Shown piece after piece: positions 1-9,645 of a stretch of DNA of 64,000 bases. Both the position numbers and the translations under genes were made by a program. Numbering within the stretch: position 1 is the stretch's first letter; the number at the start of each line of letters is the position of its first letter. The stretch comes from Alteromonas gracilis (GTDB lineage Bacteria > Pseudomonadota > Gammaproteobacteria > Enterobacterales > Alteromonadaceae), in the NCBI RefSeq assembly GCF_002993325.1, contig NZ_PVNO01000023.1, positions 62,001 through 126,000 on the forward strand, in the 5' to 3' direction. The notes below the pieces were generated by a model. It saw nothing but the letters and a program-made list of their open reading frames with translations. It was not told where the DNA came from and did no database searches.

Positions 1-14
1 TTGTTGCTTATAAG

Positions 15-40
15 AAAAAAGGGCGTTAGCGCCCTTTTTT
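15..40 (-). terminator. Rho-independent terminator after ilvH
   Basis: A GC-rich palindrome (GGGCGTTAGCGCCC) is flanked by six A on the left and six T on the right, so it can work in both directions. It lies about 45 bases past the ilvH stop and would end the ilvIH transcript. Confidence 0.85.
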
Positions 41-86
41 AACTGTTCAAATATGAAATGTCGAGTCAGTGTTTACGCAACTCAAT

Positions 87-584
87 TTATGGACGAAGTG
101 CCCTATCACCACGCGCAAGACCACATACACCAGTGCGCGACGACTCGATAATCTCCGCACATTGCCCCATAGTTGTAGCAAATGCGTCTAGCTTATCTGT
201 GGTGCCTGTAATTTCAATGGTGTAATTGTTTACGTTCACATCCACAATACGCGCACGAAAAATATCTGCATTGCGCTTAACTTCAGCACGTACTGACTCG
301 GTGCGCGTTGCAACCTTAATAAGCATCAGCTCACGTTCAATGTGTGTACCTTCAGTAAGGTCCACCACTTTAAGCACGTCAATAAGCTTATTTACTTGCT
401 TAGTAATCTGCTCGATAACTTTATCATCGCCATGAGTGATGATCGTAAGACGCGAAAGACTCGCGTCGTCGGTTGGCGCTACACACAGTGAGTCGACGTT
501 GTACCCACGTTGTGAAAATACACCAACGATACGAGATAGTGCGCCAGGGGCGTTTTCCATTAATACTGAGATAATACGTTTCAT
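87..584 (-). CDS. ilvH: Acetolactate synthase small (regulatory) subunit
   Basis: This is the regulatory subunit of acetohydroxyacid synthase, which condenses pyruvate with pyruvate or 2-oxobutyrate in valine, leucine and isoleucine synthesis. At 165 residues it has the usual IlvH length. The N-terminal ACT domain (about residues 2-76) begins [11 protein letters not shown] and carries the glycine-containing loop near GALSRIVGVFSQRGYN that forms the valine-binding site in this family. The C-terminal ALS small-subunit domain follows. The ATG shares one base with the TGA stop of the large-subunit gene (TGATG), so the two are translationally coupled. Valine feedback inhibition is expected from the family. 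The assignment is secure. Confidence 0.97.
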   Translation of the reverse strand: MKRIISVLMENAPGALSRIVGVFSQRGYNVDSLCVAPTDDASLSRLTIITHGDDKVIEQITKQVNKLIDVLKVVDLTEGTHIERELMLIKVATRTESVRAEVKRNADIFRARIVDVNVNNYTIEITGTTDKLDAFATTMGQCAEIIESSRTGVCGLARGDRALRP

Positions 585-2302
585 CAGGTTCGCTCCGTCT
601 TGCTTAAGCGCATGTCATCCATTGCGCCAAACTTAATTTGCATTGGATATACGTGTTCGTTTTGGTCTACTGCTATGTCCATAAACACTAAGCGATCTGT
701 GTAGCTGAAACATTTCTCCATTGCTGCGTCTAGCTCGTCGAGCTTGTCTACTTTAATGCCCACATGTCCGTAAGCTTCTGCCAACTTCACAAAGTCAGGC
801 ATTGAATCCATATATGAATGTGAATGGCGCCCTTTGTAAATCATATCCTGCCATTGTCTCACCATACCTAAAGCGCGGTTGTTCAATGAGATGATCTTGA
901 TGGGCAAGTTATACTGCAAACAGGTAGATAGCTCTTGTATATTCATTTGAATACTGCCGTCACCTGTGACTACTACAGACGTTGAAGTCGGATGTGCGAA
1001 CTGAACGCCCATTGCAGCCGGTAAACCAAAGCCCATGGTGCCTAAGCCACCTGAGTTAATCCACTGACGCGGCTTATCGTAAGGGTAATAAAGCGCAGCA
1101 AACATCTGGTGCTGACCCACGTCAGAGCTTACATAAGCTTTACCGTCTGTATGCTTATACAAGGCTTCGATAACGCGCTGAGGTTTAATTACCTCTTCAC
1201 CTTGGTTGTAATTTAAGCACTGACGAGAACGCCAGGTCTCAATTTGCTGCCACCAGTCGGCCAGCTTTTCGCTTTGACTCGATAGGTCTTTCTTATTTAC
1301 CTGACTTAAAATTTGATCAAGCACTTTATCTACCGAACCGACAACAGGAATGTGCGCATTTACGGTTTTAGAAATCGATGCAGGGTCAATATCAACGTGG
1401 ATAATATCTGCATGAGGGCAGAACTTATCTACGTTATTGGTAACACGATCATCAAAACGTGCACCTAGTGCAATGATGCAGTCGGCATTATGCATGGTTT
1501 TGTTCGCTTCAAGCGTTCCGTGCATACCTAGCATGCCGATAAATTGCTTGTGTGTACCCGGCATAGCGCCAAGGCCCATTAGCGTACAAGTTACCGGTGC
1601 ATTTAGCTTCTCAGCTAACTCAATAACCTTTGCTGATGCATCGCAAGCTACTGCCCCGCCACCGACATAAAGCACCGGGCGCTCTGCTTTAAGTAGCGAC
1701 TCAACTGCTTTTTTAACCTGCTTAGGATGGCCTTTTTCAGTTGGGTTATAAGAGCGCATTGTCACGTCTGTTGGGAACACATACGGGTGCTCTTCAGCCA
1801 CATTTACAATATCTTTTGGCAAGTCGACTACCACTGGGCCTGGACGCCCTGTGTTAGCGATATAGTAAGCTTTAGCAATCGCTTCTGGAATATCCACCGC
1901 GCGCTTTACCAAAAAGCTGTGTTTAACGATAGGGCGTGAGCACCCTACCATATCAGTTTCTTGGAATGCGTCTTCACCAATGTGCTTTGAAGGCACCTGC
2001 CCCGATAGAATAACCATCGGAATAGAGTCCATGTATGCGGTTGCAATACCGGTGATGGTATTCGTTGCGCCTGGACCTGATGTGACGAGCACTGTGCCGG
2101 TTTTGCCAGTTGAACGTGCGTAACCATCCGCCATGTGGGCGGCTGCCTGTTCATGACGTACGAGGACGTGTTTGACATCATCTTGCGCAAATAACGCATC
2201 ATAAATGTCTAGTACGGCACCACCTGGGTAACCGAACACGTGTGTCACTCCTACATCTTTTAGCGCTTCAACCACCATGGCTGCGCCCGACATCATTTTC
2301 AC
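584..2302 (-). CDS. ilvI: Acetolactate synthase large (catalytic) subunit
   Basis: This is the thiamine-diphosphate-dependent catalytic subunit of acetohydroxyacid synthase, cytoplasmic, 572 residues. The N-terminal TPP domain has the [15 protein letters not shown] segment and the catalytic glutamate in [16 protein letters not shown] (about residue 51). A central domain follows, then a C-terminal TPP-binding domain with the metal and diphosphate motif [12 protein letters not shown] (about residues 450-460). The chosen start is a GTG with AGGAG eight bases upstream. ATG codons two and three codons later are alternatives. The gene is followed by ilvH with a one-base overlap. The symbol ilvI rather than ilvG or ilvB rests on the ilvH partner. 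Confidence 0.96.
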   Translation of the reverse strand: MKMMSGAAMVVEALKDVGVTHVFGYPGGAVLDIYDALFAQDDVKHVLVRHEQAAAHMADGYARSTGKTGTVLVTSGPGATNTITGIATAYMDSIPMVILSGQVPSKHIGEDAFQETDMVGCSRPIVKHSFLVKRAVDIPEAIAKAYYIANTGRPGPVVVDLPKDIVNVAEEHPYVFPTDVTMRSYNPTEKGHPKQVKKAVESLLKAERPVLYVGGGAVACDASAKVIELAEKLNAPVTCTLMGLGAMPGTHKQFIGMLGMHGTLEANKTMHNADCIIALGARFDDRVTNNVDKFCPHADIIHVDIDPASISKTVNAHIPVVGSVDKVLDQILSQVNKKDLSSQSEKLADWWQQIETWRSRQCLNYNQGEEVIKPQRVIEALYKHTDGKAYVSSDVGQHQMFAALYYPYDKPRQWINSGGLGTMGFGLPAAMGVQFAHPTSTSVVVTGDGSIQMNIQELSTCLQYNLPIKIISLNNRALGMVRQWQDMIYKGRHSHSYMDSMPDFVKLAEAYGHVGIKVDKLDELDAAMEKCFSYTDRLVFMDIAVDQNEHVYPMQIKFGAMDDMRLSKTERT

Positions 2303-2569
2303 AGTGCTTTCTCCTGTAATGGGTTGGGGGGTTTGTCAGCGTACGTTGACGATGCCCCGACTATAACTAAGGTAATAGGAAGATAAAACACTAAATTCAG
2401 TAAAAGTGAGATATATATCCCAATAATCACAATAATTAGGATAAATATTTCGATGGTATGGATATTTTAACGAAAAATAGGATATTTGTTTACATCGAAT
2501 TAACACCAAAAGAAAAACTAAGCTTCTTATTTTTCTGTGTAGACGGTTGGAATGAATAAACACAACCAC

Positions 2570-2944
2570 TTAATCATCAAGGTCGATATCAAGGTCGCTG
2601 TTATCGCTCATGTCATCGTCATCAACATCATCGACAGTAGGCTTTTTAGAACCATAGATACTCGCTGTCTTTGGTCTGTTAATTCGCGCTTGGTATTTTA
2701 ACCACGCTTTTTCTTGTGGAGTGCCGGGCTCGCGATGTCCCAGTGCCGACTCTAAGTAGGCTTGTTCTTCATCGTTCTCTGGCGTTATCTTTCCATCCAC
2801 CAGTGCCGCAAACAAGCTTCCGTAGGTTTGAAGCAGTTTACTTTCATTTATGGAAAAGTCGCCAGAGCGGGCGAAACCATAAGGATAGTGTTTCTTATCT
2901 GCAAAGGGTTTTCTGGTAACTTGCTCTTTTGTGATCACAGACAT
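2570..2944 (-). CDS. maoP: MaoP/YifE-like DUF413 protein with acidic tail
   Basis: This 124-residue protein matches the DUF413 (MaoP/YifE) family. The family core is visible as KKHYPYGFARSGDFSI near residue 17 and HREPGTPQEKAWLKYQARINRPK near residue 75. In Escherichia coli MaoP helps organise the Ori macrodomain of the chromosome and lies next to an ilv locus, as here. The ATG at 2944 was preferred over an upstream in-frame start because AAGAGG lies just before it. After the domain is an extra, strongly acidic tail (about residues 103-124, mostly Asp). The family call is firm; a conserved macrodomain role here is inference. Confidence 0.85.
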   Translation of the reverse strand: MSVITKEQVTRKPFADKKHYPYGFARSGDFSINESKLLQTYGSLFAALVDGKITPENDEEQAYLESALGHREPGTPQEKAWLKYQARINRPKTASIYGSKKPTVDDVDDDDMSDNSDLDIDLDD

Positions 2945-3132
2945 CTTAACCTCTTTTATCGTGGAAACCCGAAATAAATGCTCAGGACATTGCCACAAAA
3001 ATAGTTGAATGAAATAAACTACCGATTTAGCGCCTTAATCGTTTACACCGTTATTCTTAGTTGGGTTTCGTTTTCCTGTCAAACTCTAAACGTCCTGTCG
3101 TAAAAACTTAATAATTCTCTCTGAGTCATTAC

Positions 3133-3158
3133 AAAAAAGGGCCGCAAATGCGGCCCTT
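3133..3158 (-). terminator. Terminator after the DUF4442 gene
   Basis: The inverted repeat AAGGGCCGC-AAAT-GCGGCCCTT, read on the minus strand, is followed by six T. It sits about 20 bases past the stop of the 3177-3638 gene. Confidence 0.85.
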
Positions 3159-3176
3159 GCGATACTTTAAAACATA

Positions 3177-3638
3177 TTAGCGCTTTTCACTTACCCAAAC
3201 GGTAATCGTGCCATCGACAACCACAGTACCTGACGCATTGTACGCTTTTACTGCAATAGGTAGATCACCAGGTTTCCATGCATCAGCGGGCACTTCAGCA
3301 ACGCAGCGAATATCAGAGTCAGCTTTTGCTGGGTACTTCACTTCCATACCTTTGGGGATCCACCTGAGGTTCTTGGGAATTGAGGCTTCGCACATGAAAC
3401 CCATAGCCATCTCCAAGCCATTACATATAGCAATAACATGAACCGTGCCTATATGATTTTCTACGCCTTTGCGTTTTTTGATGAGTACTTCACAGTGATT
3501 TGGTTTGATATTAGTGATAACTGGCGAAACGGTAGCAAAATAAGGGGCTCTGCGAGCTGAATACCAGCTAAACAGCTTTTTACCAAAGGGCAGTTTTAGA
3601 AATTTGTTGTAGGTATTGAGTACGTAATTCTTTGACAT
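3177..3638 (-). CDS. DUF4442 hotdog-fold protein, putative thioesterase
   Basis: The 153-residue protein resembles the DUF4442 family of single hotdog-domain proteins, related to acyl-CoA thioesterases. Features seen are the N-terminal helix, the central NHIGTVHVIAICNGLEMAMGF segment (the hotdog helix preceded by the usual N-H-x-G), and a C-terminal strand ending TITVWVSEKR. No signal peptide or membrane segment is present, so it is probably cytoplasmic. It is a single-gene unit with its own terminator, lying between the maoP-like gene and the TonB-dependent receptor. The substrate is unknown and thioesterase activity is inferred from the fold only. Confidence 0.75.
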   Translation of the reverse strand: MSKNYVLNTYNKFLKLPFGKKLFSWYSARRAPYFATVSPVITNIKPNHCEVLIKKRKGVENHIGTVHVIAICNGLEMAMGFMCEASIPKNLRWIPKGMEVKYPAKADSDIRCVAEVPADAWKPGDLPIAVKAYNASGTVVVDGTITVWVSEKR

Positions 3639-3820
3639 TGTTATCTTGCCACTTCATGTATGGTGAGAACAGTGGCCAATAAACTCATGCGCTTTTCTAG
3701 AACAACTCTCTAGTGCATATGCATCTGGTTTGACCAGCTTGAAGATTAACAAAATAATCGCATGTTACTTTTGTTGCAATAACCTTTTTGATAAAAATTA
3801 ATTTACCTTATGACAAATGT

Positions 3821-3848
3821 AAAAAAAGCAGCTCAATAGAGCTGCTTT
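3821..3848 (-). terminator. Terminator after the TonB-dependent receptor
   Basis: A palindrome with arms AAAGCAGCTC and GAGCTGCTTT, followed by a T-run on the minus strand, lies about 20 bases past the receptor stop codon. Confidence 0.85.
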
Positions 3849-3866
3849 AACGGTACTGATAACAAC

Positions 3867-6800
3867 TTAGTTAAGCTGCATGTCAAACCCTATGAAGTAA
3901 AACCTTCCACGTGCACTCGCCGGATAAGCAAAGTTCGTCAAGAAAGGTTCTTCGTTGGTAACGTTCTTGATACCACCGTACATTTTAACTGTGTCAGTAA
4001 GTACATATGAGAAGTTAATATCGTGCTGGAAAAATTCATCCATTACGACAGAGTCGTCATAATCACCACGCTCGTATTCTTCGATTTCAACAAATGCAAC
4101 TAACTGCTCATCCATGTACTGAGTTTGCCAACCGATTTGCAGATCCTGCCACTTCCACGTCACGGTAAAGTTGCCAGCCCATTCAGGGCGATTTACTTCA
4201 CCAAGCTCTGGGTTAACTTCGGTAAGGTCATTCGGGTTAGTAAACTGATCAATCTCGTTCACCTTGGTTCCAGAGATTTTGGTTAAAAACGTATGATCAT
4301 CAATTTCAAAGTCATAGCCAACACTGAAATCAACACCTGATGTTTCTAAGCGAGCAAAGTTAACCTGTGTTGAACGCAAAAAGTTAAGGCCGCCGAACTG
4401 TGGTGAATTTGCATCGGTATTACGAGTAAACAAAGAGCAGAAATTTTCGTTTAAGTTTTCACCGATATAGCATCCATTAACAATATCATTAGAGCTAACC
4501 GAACTGATTGCTGACTCAATTTCGATGCTCCAGTAGTCAGCGGTCACTGACAGGCCTTCCAACCAGCTTGCCTGATATACGAAGCCCACTGTTGTCGTAT
4601 CGGCTGTTTCCTCTTGCAATTCTGCGTTACCACCGGTAACACCAGGGAATGCAGCCGATAGTGGATCAGTGTAAACATACTCACCTGCGTCGTTGAACGG
4701 GTTGTAACCGATTGACTGGAAATCTGCTACACAGTTGGCTTGTATCTGATCAGCCGCAGCGGGATCATTACCGCGGATACCCGCAATCACGCTCGCATTA
4801 CACGGGTCAGTAGGACGGAATGTTGTACCCACTTCAGGACCGAAAAGCTCTGTAATGTTTGGCGCACGAACAGCTTGAGACTGTGACAAACGAATCATAA
4901 GATCTTCGTGAGGCGCATACATTAAGTTTGCACGCCACGTCGTTGTGTCGCCAATAGTGGAGTAATCAGAGTAGCGCGCAGCCAAATCTAACGTAAGTTC
5001 TTCAGCAAGCATCTCACCTTCAATTAGAGGAATAGAGACTTCAACAAATACTTCACTTACATCAAAGTCACCGGTTTCATTTGCCGTTTTAATAGACGGC
5101 TGGAATACCAGTGAGTTATTAGACGAATAGTCAGAGATAAATGTTCCAGCTTGGTACTGTGAACCCTCAGGAATAATACCAAGTTGCCAATTATCGAAGG
5201 TCGCTTCTGATTTTTCTTTTCTATACTCCCCACCTAGAGCAAAGAATATCGGACCATACGGCAGCTCAAAGTAGTCAGATGAATCACCAGATAGTGAACC
5301 ACTCACCACGAACTGTTCGATAGTAGTTTTACTACGGCTATCTTGCGTTACCCAATCAACAGCTTCTTGAGAAATTCCGCCTGCGCCGGCCCAAATATTT
5401 AAAGGTACACAGCTGCCGTCACCCGGAGTAAATGAAAAGTAACCTGGGTCATATACTGGGATATTAAATGCGGTGGTAACCTGAGGAGTATCTGCGTCTA
5501 AGTTCACACGACAGGTTGCCTCTCCCGTTGCAGGGTCTGTTACCGCGTCGATTGCAGAGAAGAAACGGTCTACTACAACAATATTTTCTGTGCCTTCTTG
5601 CTCAAACTCGAATCTTCCGTAATTTAACGCAAGGTTATACTGCCAGTCGTTTTCTAGGAAGCCTTCTAGCCCAATAACACCACGTAGGGTTCTACGCTCG
5701 TTCTCGATTTTACCTTGACCAATGCCAATGGGGTCAGCCGTAATGGCAACACCACCGATTTCGTTCGCTAACGGCTGAATGAAAGAAGGCAAGTAAGGGT
5801 TATCTGCTGCACCAAATAGTAGGTCCCAGTATGAAGAAGGCTGGCTTTCATTTTCTGTTGTCTGAACAACGTACTTAAACTCACCAAACACGGTGCTTGT
5901 ATCAGTAAGGTCATAATGGCCTAACAGGTTTAACGCAATTTTGTCGTTTGGCGTAATTAGATAGCCACGCTGTTGCTGTATGGTGTTGAATGAATCACCG
6001 CCAAAGCCTTCAAAGTTTCCTGACACTAAGCCATCTTGAATAGGTCTGTAAGAACCATCTTCTAGCACGTTCCAGCAACCACCTAGTGCGCCAAACGATG
6101 CGGCGCCAAACGAACTGTTATATCCAGAGAACGAGTCCAGACAGTCTGGCGTACCGTTACCATCAAGGTCGATATTAGTCGCAGGATCAAACCCCTCAAA
6201 CGTATAAGGGTTACCCGGTATGATGTAGCCATAACCTGAAGTGAACGGGAAAGTGCGATAAGGAAGAACAGCGCGAGGGTTTGCTGTAGCCGCGCGGTTA
6301 AACAGGGCTAGTTCTTCTGAAGTTAAATTCGGTTGGGTTCCAAAAGTATCTACGTAGTTTTGAATGAACGCATCCTGAGATGGAATGCTTAAACCGAAAT
6401 TGAATAGGCCGGTGTTGTCATAGTTATAGTATTGCGCCAAGTTTGGTGTACTAGCACCAATATCGCCTTGTTGGAATCGCAAAGCAGGGTTAGTCCAATC
6501 TCGCGCAGAGCCAATGATCAAACCATTGTCTCTTTCACTTACCCGCACACCTTCATCGTTTTGATACTCGATATTTATTGCAAAATTACCTCTGTCGTTG
6601 TCAAAGTTTTCACCATACAACGCAGACATACTAATTTGCTCACCATCGCCTTCAGACGAAATGCCCGTATTTACATCAAATTCAAAACCTTCATAGTCAT
6701 CTTGCAAAATGAAGTTAACTACACCAGTTACCGCATCGGCACCATAAACGGCAGACGCACCACCGGTAAGCACTTCTACAGACTTAATCAGTTTTACGGG

Positions 6801-7235
6801 GATTGAACCCACATCTACCGCTGCAGAACCTGCGACACCGCCCACATGGCGACGACCATTTACTAGCGTTAAGGTACGGTTTGAACCTAAACCACGCAGA
6901 TTAAGGATATTCGCACCGTCTGCAAACCCTGAGTCGATAGAGCTTTCCGCTGTGGTAGATGAAAACAGCGCGGGGATGTCGTTGATTACATCAGTTACGG
7001 AAAACTCGCCTGATAGCTGAATATCTTCTTCTGAAATAGCCTGAACAGGTGAAGGAGATGCCAGGTTAGGATCTCGTGCTATACGAGAGCCTGTGACCAC
7101 TACTTTTTCAACATCCTTTTCGTCAATAGCGGCTTCTTCCTGAGCCTGAACTGCAGTTGCACTTAATGCTAGTGCAGATGCTACTGCACACGCGAGTACA
7201 GTAAGCTTATTTTGCTTTGATGAATCAAAAGCCAT
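3867..7235 (-). CDS. TonB-dependent outer-membrane receptor
   Basis: This 1122-residue protein is a large TonB-dependent receptor that would import an unidentified ligand across the outer membrane using TonB/ExbBD energy. A signal peptide (residues 1 to about 31, ending AVQAQ) precedes a TonB-box-like segment VEKVVVTGSR. The plug domain (about 55-175) has NLRGLGSNRTLTLVNGRR and SAVYGADAVTGVVNF. The long C-terminal part is a 22-strand-type barrel, ending in aromatic-rich GRFYFIGFDMQLN. Long extracellular loops contain paired cysteines (for example in the TPDCLDS and GGCWNVL stretch). It stands alone with a terminator and no transporter or regulator beside it, so the ligand cannot be read from context. 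Confidence 0.95.
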   Translation of the reverse strand: MAFDSSKQNKLTVLACAVASALALSATAVQAQEEAAIDEKDVEKVVVTGSRIARDPNLASPSPVQAISEEDIQLSGEFSVTDVINDIPALFSSTTAESSIDSGFADGANILNLRGLGSNRTLTLVNGRRHVGGVAGSAAVDVGSIPVKLIKSVEVLTGGASAVYGADAVTGVVNFILQDDYEGFEFDVNTGISSEGDGEQISMSALYGENFDNDRGNFAINIEYQNDEGVRVSERDNGLIIGSARDWTNPALRFQQGDIGASTPNLAQYYNYDNTGLFNFGLSIPSQDAFIQNYVDTFGTQPNLTSEELALFNRAATANPRAVLPYRTFPFTSGYGYIIPGNPYTFEGFDPATNIDLDGNGTPDCLDSFSGYNSSFGAASFGALGGCWNVLEDGSYRPIQDGLVSGNFEGFGGDSFNTIQQQRGYLITPNDKIALNLLGHYDLTDTSTVFGEFKYVVQTTENESQPSSYWDLLFGAADNPYLPSFIQPLANEIGGVAITADPIGIGQGKIENERRTLRGVIGLEGFLENDWQYNLALNYGRFEFEQEGTENIVVVDRFFSAIDAVTDPATGEATCRVNLDADTPQVTTAFNIPVYDPGYFSFTPGDGSCVPLNIWAGAGGISQEAVDWVTQDSRSKTTIEQFVVSGSLSGDSSDYFELPYGPIFFALGGEYRKEKSEATFDNWQLGIIPEGSQYQAGTFISDYSSNNSLVFQPSIKTANETGDFDVSEVFVEVSIPLIEGEMLAEELTLDLAARYSDYSTIGDTTTWRANLMYAPHEDLMIRLSQSQAVRAPNITELFGPEVGTTFRPTDPCNASVIAGIRGNDPAAADQIQANCVADFQSIGYNPFNDAGEYVYTDPLSAAFPGVTGGNAELQEETADTTTVGFVYQASWLEGLSVTADYWSIEIESAISSVSSNDIVNGCYIGENLNENFCSLFTRNTDANSPQFGGLNFLRSTQVNFARLETSGVDFSVGYDFEIDDHTFLTKISGTKVNEIDQFTNPNDLTEVNPELGEVNRPEWAGNFTVTWKWQDLQIGWQTQYMDEQLVAFVEIEEYERGDYDDSVVMDEFFQHDINFSYVLTDTVKMYGGIKNVTNEEPFLTNFAYPASARGRFYFIGFDMQLN

Positions 7236-7712
7236 GTGTGTTTCTCCAAATATACTTTTTCGTTCCAGTACGCTCTTTCTGGCGCTTATTAAGGAGTCTA
7301 AAAGCGATGGTTATTTTTTATATGTCTGAGATATGCGTTTTACATAGTCTTTTTAGTTGCCACACTATGCTTAGCAAACCGTGTGGGTTTGCAAACTGTG
7401 TGCCTACCAAAAGGCGAGTAGCTAGCGAATTTATCGCCAAAAAATGGCGCATTATGCATATTTACCCACTAAAATCTATTTAATATTCAAATTGATTTAT
7501 TAAACCCCTACCGAGCGCACATTTATTGTGCAAAAGAGCCAATAAAGTTTAGATTTATTGAGAATTGGTCTGAAATCAAGGCGACTGCGCACCAAATGAG
7601 TGCGCATCGGGATGAATAAGGATTCATGAGAGTGCGTAAGTGCAGGTAGAATCAGTGCTAAAGCGCGACATAACAAAAATCTTATACTTTAGTATTGTTT
7701 TTGAAAAAGCAG
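7236..7712. other. Intergenic region upstream of the receptor
   Basis: This 477-base AT-rich stretch should hold the promoter of the receptor gene. The short open frames in it lack family resemblance and were judged spurious. The one structured element is a perfect 7-bp inverted repeat, TGCGCAC with its complement, at 7586-7592 and 7600-7606 around a seven-base loop. It has no T-run, so it is more like a protein-binding or RNA structure than a terminator. Confidence 0.4.
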
Positions 7713-8483
7713 CTATTGTAGTTTGTTTAAATACCTATCAATGTGCATTTGAAAACTTCCGTGGTCTCGACACTGCACCGTTCCCTGAACTGATCTCGTT
7801 GCGTCATTCCCGAGCGCGGGAAAATCACGATTATCAATTGTTACGCCCTTATTTTTACTGAGGGCGCTAAATAGCTTTCCTTTTAAAGTGCTGCAATCTA
7901 CAACAATTTCTAAGCTTTCCATGTAATCATGATCCTCTATTCTACGATTGTGAAAGTTGTTCACTTTACTGCCGCCTAATTTTCTACTAAGCGGTTGCTC
8001 AGGAATATCATGTAAACGCTGCCTGTTAAGTTTATTGATATAAGCTTTTGAAGTTTCGAGAACATTCGGCATAGCCTCTACAGAGACTTCTGATCCTACG
8101 TTTTTTTTGTGCAAGGGTTTGACTTTTATTTTGTCGCTATATGAAGAGGCGTAATGTGGTTTTTCAGCACCCTGCACATCGACGTTGTTTGCTGTATTAG
8201 TGGGCACCTTTTGCTCTAGCGAAAGCTGGCTTTCACGCTTTTTAGGGAAACCTTTTGGTTTTAAAAACTTGTTTGGCTGCAGTAGTACCGCCTCTAGAAT
8301 ACGTAGTTGGGGCCCCTGATGACCAATAGATTTAGTTTTTGTAGCTATTGCTAACGCAAGCAATAGCAACCCATTGATTACGAAAGAGAGAAAAAGTGCA
8401 CGAAGTGTAGAATTGTTCGGTGAACTTGTTTGAGTAACAAAGCGCCCCTCGTGTTCTACGTTATAAACCCTTAGCTCTTTCAT
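7713..8483 (-). CDS. Unrecognised membrane-anchored protein
   Basis: This 256-residue protein was not recognised. It has a short cytoplasmic N-terminus, one transmembrane segment (about residues 29-48), then a long basic, low-complexity linker rich in Lys, Pro, Ser and Asn (about 50-185). A compact C-terminal region contains two cysteines (in VVDCSTLKG and VQCRDHGS) that could form a disulfide outside the cytoplasm. The layout (anchor, extended linker, small periplasmic domain) is like that of TonB-type or envelope proteins, but no TonB C-terminal motif is seen. ATG at 8483 was preferred to the TTG just before it. The gene is AT-rich next to its neighbours and lies beside a tRNA array. Confidence 0.6.
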   Translation of the reverse strand: MKELRVYNVEHEGRFVTQTSSPNNSTLRALFLSFVINGLLLLALAIATKTKSIGHQGPQLRILEAVLLQPNKFLKPKGFPKKRESQLSLEQKVPTNTANNVDVQGAEKPHYASSYSDKIKVKPLHKKNVGSEVSVEAMPNVLETSKAYINKLNRQRLHDIPEQPLSRKLGGSKVNNFHNRRIEDHDYMESLEIVVDCSTLKGKLFSALSKNKGVTIDNRDFPALGNDATRSVQGTVQCRDHGSFQMHIDRYLNKLQ

Positions 8484-8602
8484 CAATGCATCCGTTCATA
8501 AAAGCACGTAGAAATTGAGCATTAATCAAACAGAAAGTTCAGATAACTTTGCTGTAGAAAATAACGTTAATTATCAAATGTAATTAATGAGGTATAAAAA
8601 TG

Positions 8603-8623
8603 TGGAACGGGAAACGAGATTCG
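8603..8623 (-). pseudogene. Stray 3' end of a tRNA-Gly gene
   Basis: These 21 bases match the last 21 bases (T-arm 3' side, acceptor stem and CCA) of the two intact tRNA-Gly genes at all but one position. The rest of a tRNA cannot be recognised upstream of the fragment. It lies in the same orientation, 86 bases from the nearest intact copy. It could be a decayed third tandem gene or the attachment-site scar of an integrated element. Confidence 0.7.
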
Positions 8624-8709
8624 CAGCTGGCCGACACTCGGTCGCGGGCCCATAAGGGGTCGCATTGAGACAACTACAAATGTTTGGATTTTCGTGATAT
8701 TAGAAAATT

Positions 8710-8785
<76 letters not shown>

Positions 8786-8836
8786 ATAGAGTCGATGCTT
8801 TGCATCTTATAGATACTTACCGAAGGTAAGTGAATT

Positions 8837-8912
<76 letters not shown>

Positions 8913-9013
8913 AACAAAAGAGGTACTTCGTTTGAAGTGGTGCGCATTTTACAAAAATTTTGGGGTAACGCAACCTTTAATTCTACTTTTTTTGTACCTC
9001 TTGGTCTGAATGC

Positions 9014-9559
9014 TTAAATCGTAAACACTTTCTCACGGTAATAGCGCATTTCTTCAATAGACTCGCGAATATCATCGAGTGCCAAATGCACACCTTTCTT
9101 TTCGAACCCATCTAAAATCTCAGGTTTCCAGCGACGGGTTAGCTCTTTTATTGTGCTGACATCGATACTTCTATAATGGAAATAATCTTCAAGCTCTGGC
9201 ATATACTTCACTAAAAAGCGTCTGTCCTGACCTATCGTATTACCGCAAAGAGGTGATTTTCCAGCATCAACCCATTGCTCTAGAAATGCGATTGTTTGCT
9301 TGGCGGCTTCTTCCACACTAATTTTACTTTCTCGGCAGCGCGCAGTTAACCCGCTTTCACCATGCACTCGTGTACACCATTCATCCATGTTGTCTAGCAC
9401 GTCATCACTTTGGTGCACGGCTATCACTGGTCCTTCAGCCAAAATATTTAGCTGCGCATCAGTGACAATGGTAGCAATTTCCATCACTACACACGTTTCA
9501 GGGTCTAACCCTGTCATTTCCATGTCTATCCAAACAAGGTTACTGTCGTGTTTACTCAT
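9014..9559 (-). CDS. orn: Oligoribonuclease
   Basis: This is the 3'-5' exoribonuclease that degrades diribonucleotides and other very short RNAs to mononucleotides, including pGpG from c-di-GMP breakdown. The 181-residue length matches Orn. DEDDh exonuclease motifs are visible: the [12 protein letters not shown] motif (Exo I, D and E), the [11 protein letters not shown] motif (Exo II), and [11 protein letters not shown] with its His and Asp (Exo III). The ATG at 9559 ([12 protein letters not shown]) was chosen because the upstream extension has no family resemblance. It is divergent from rsgA, the same arrangement as in E. coli. It would act on the product of the EAL enzyme at the end of this window. 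Confidence 0.97.
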   Translation of the reverse strand: MSKHDSNLVWIDMEMTGLDPETCVVMEIATIVTDAQLNILAEGPVIAVHQSDDVLDNMDEWCTRVHGESGLTARCRESKISVEEAAKQTIAFLEQWVDAGKSPLCGNTIGQDRRFLVKYMPELEDYFHYRSIDVSTIKELTRRWKPEILDGFEKKGVHLALDDIRESIEEMRYYREKVFTI

Positions 9560-9645
9560 TACTTTCCTCATTGCGCTACAGACATGGCAACCATGCCCTA
9601 CAAACGGTATTATTGTCATAGTATACGTCAAACTAGAAAAGAATC

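Noticed and set aside
2336-2569. A minus-strand frame with a Leu/Val/Ile-rich stretch (LVFLLVLI) just upstream of ilvI, reminiscent of an ilv leader peptide
   Set aside because: It has no ATG, no clear ribosome site, runs on for 77 codons, and no terminator hairpin with a T-run follows before ilvI.
6432-6806. A 124-codon plus-strand frame inside the receptor gene
   Set aside because: It is antisense to a clear TonB-dependent receptor with strong family motifs and is a codon-shadow.
7217-7861. Plus-strand open frames around the receptor start and across the 7713 gene
   Set aside because: They are short, lack any family resemblance or ribosome site, and overlap better-supported minus-strand features.
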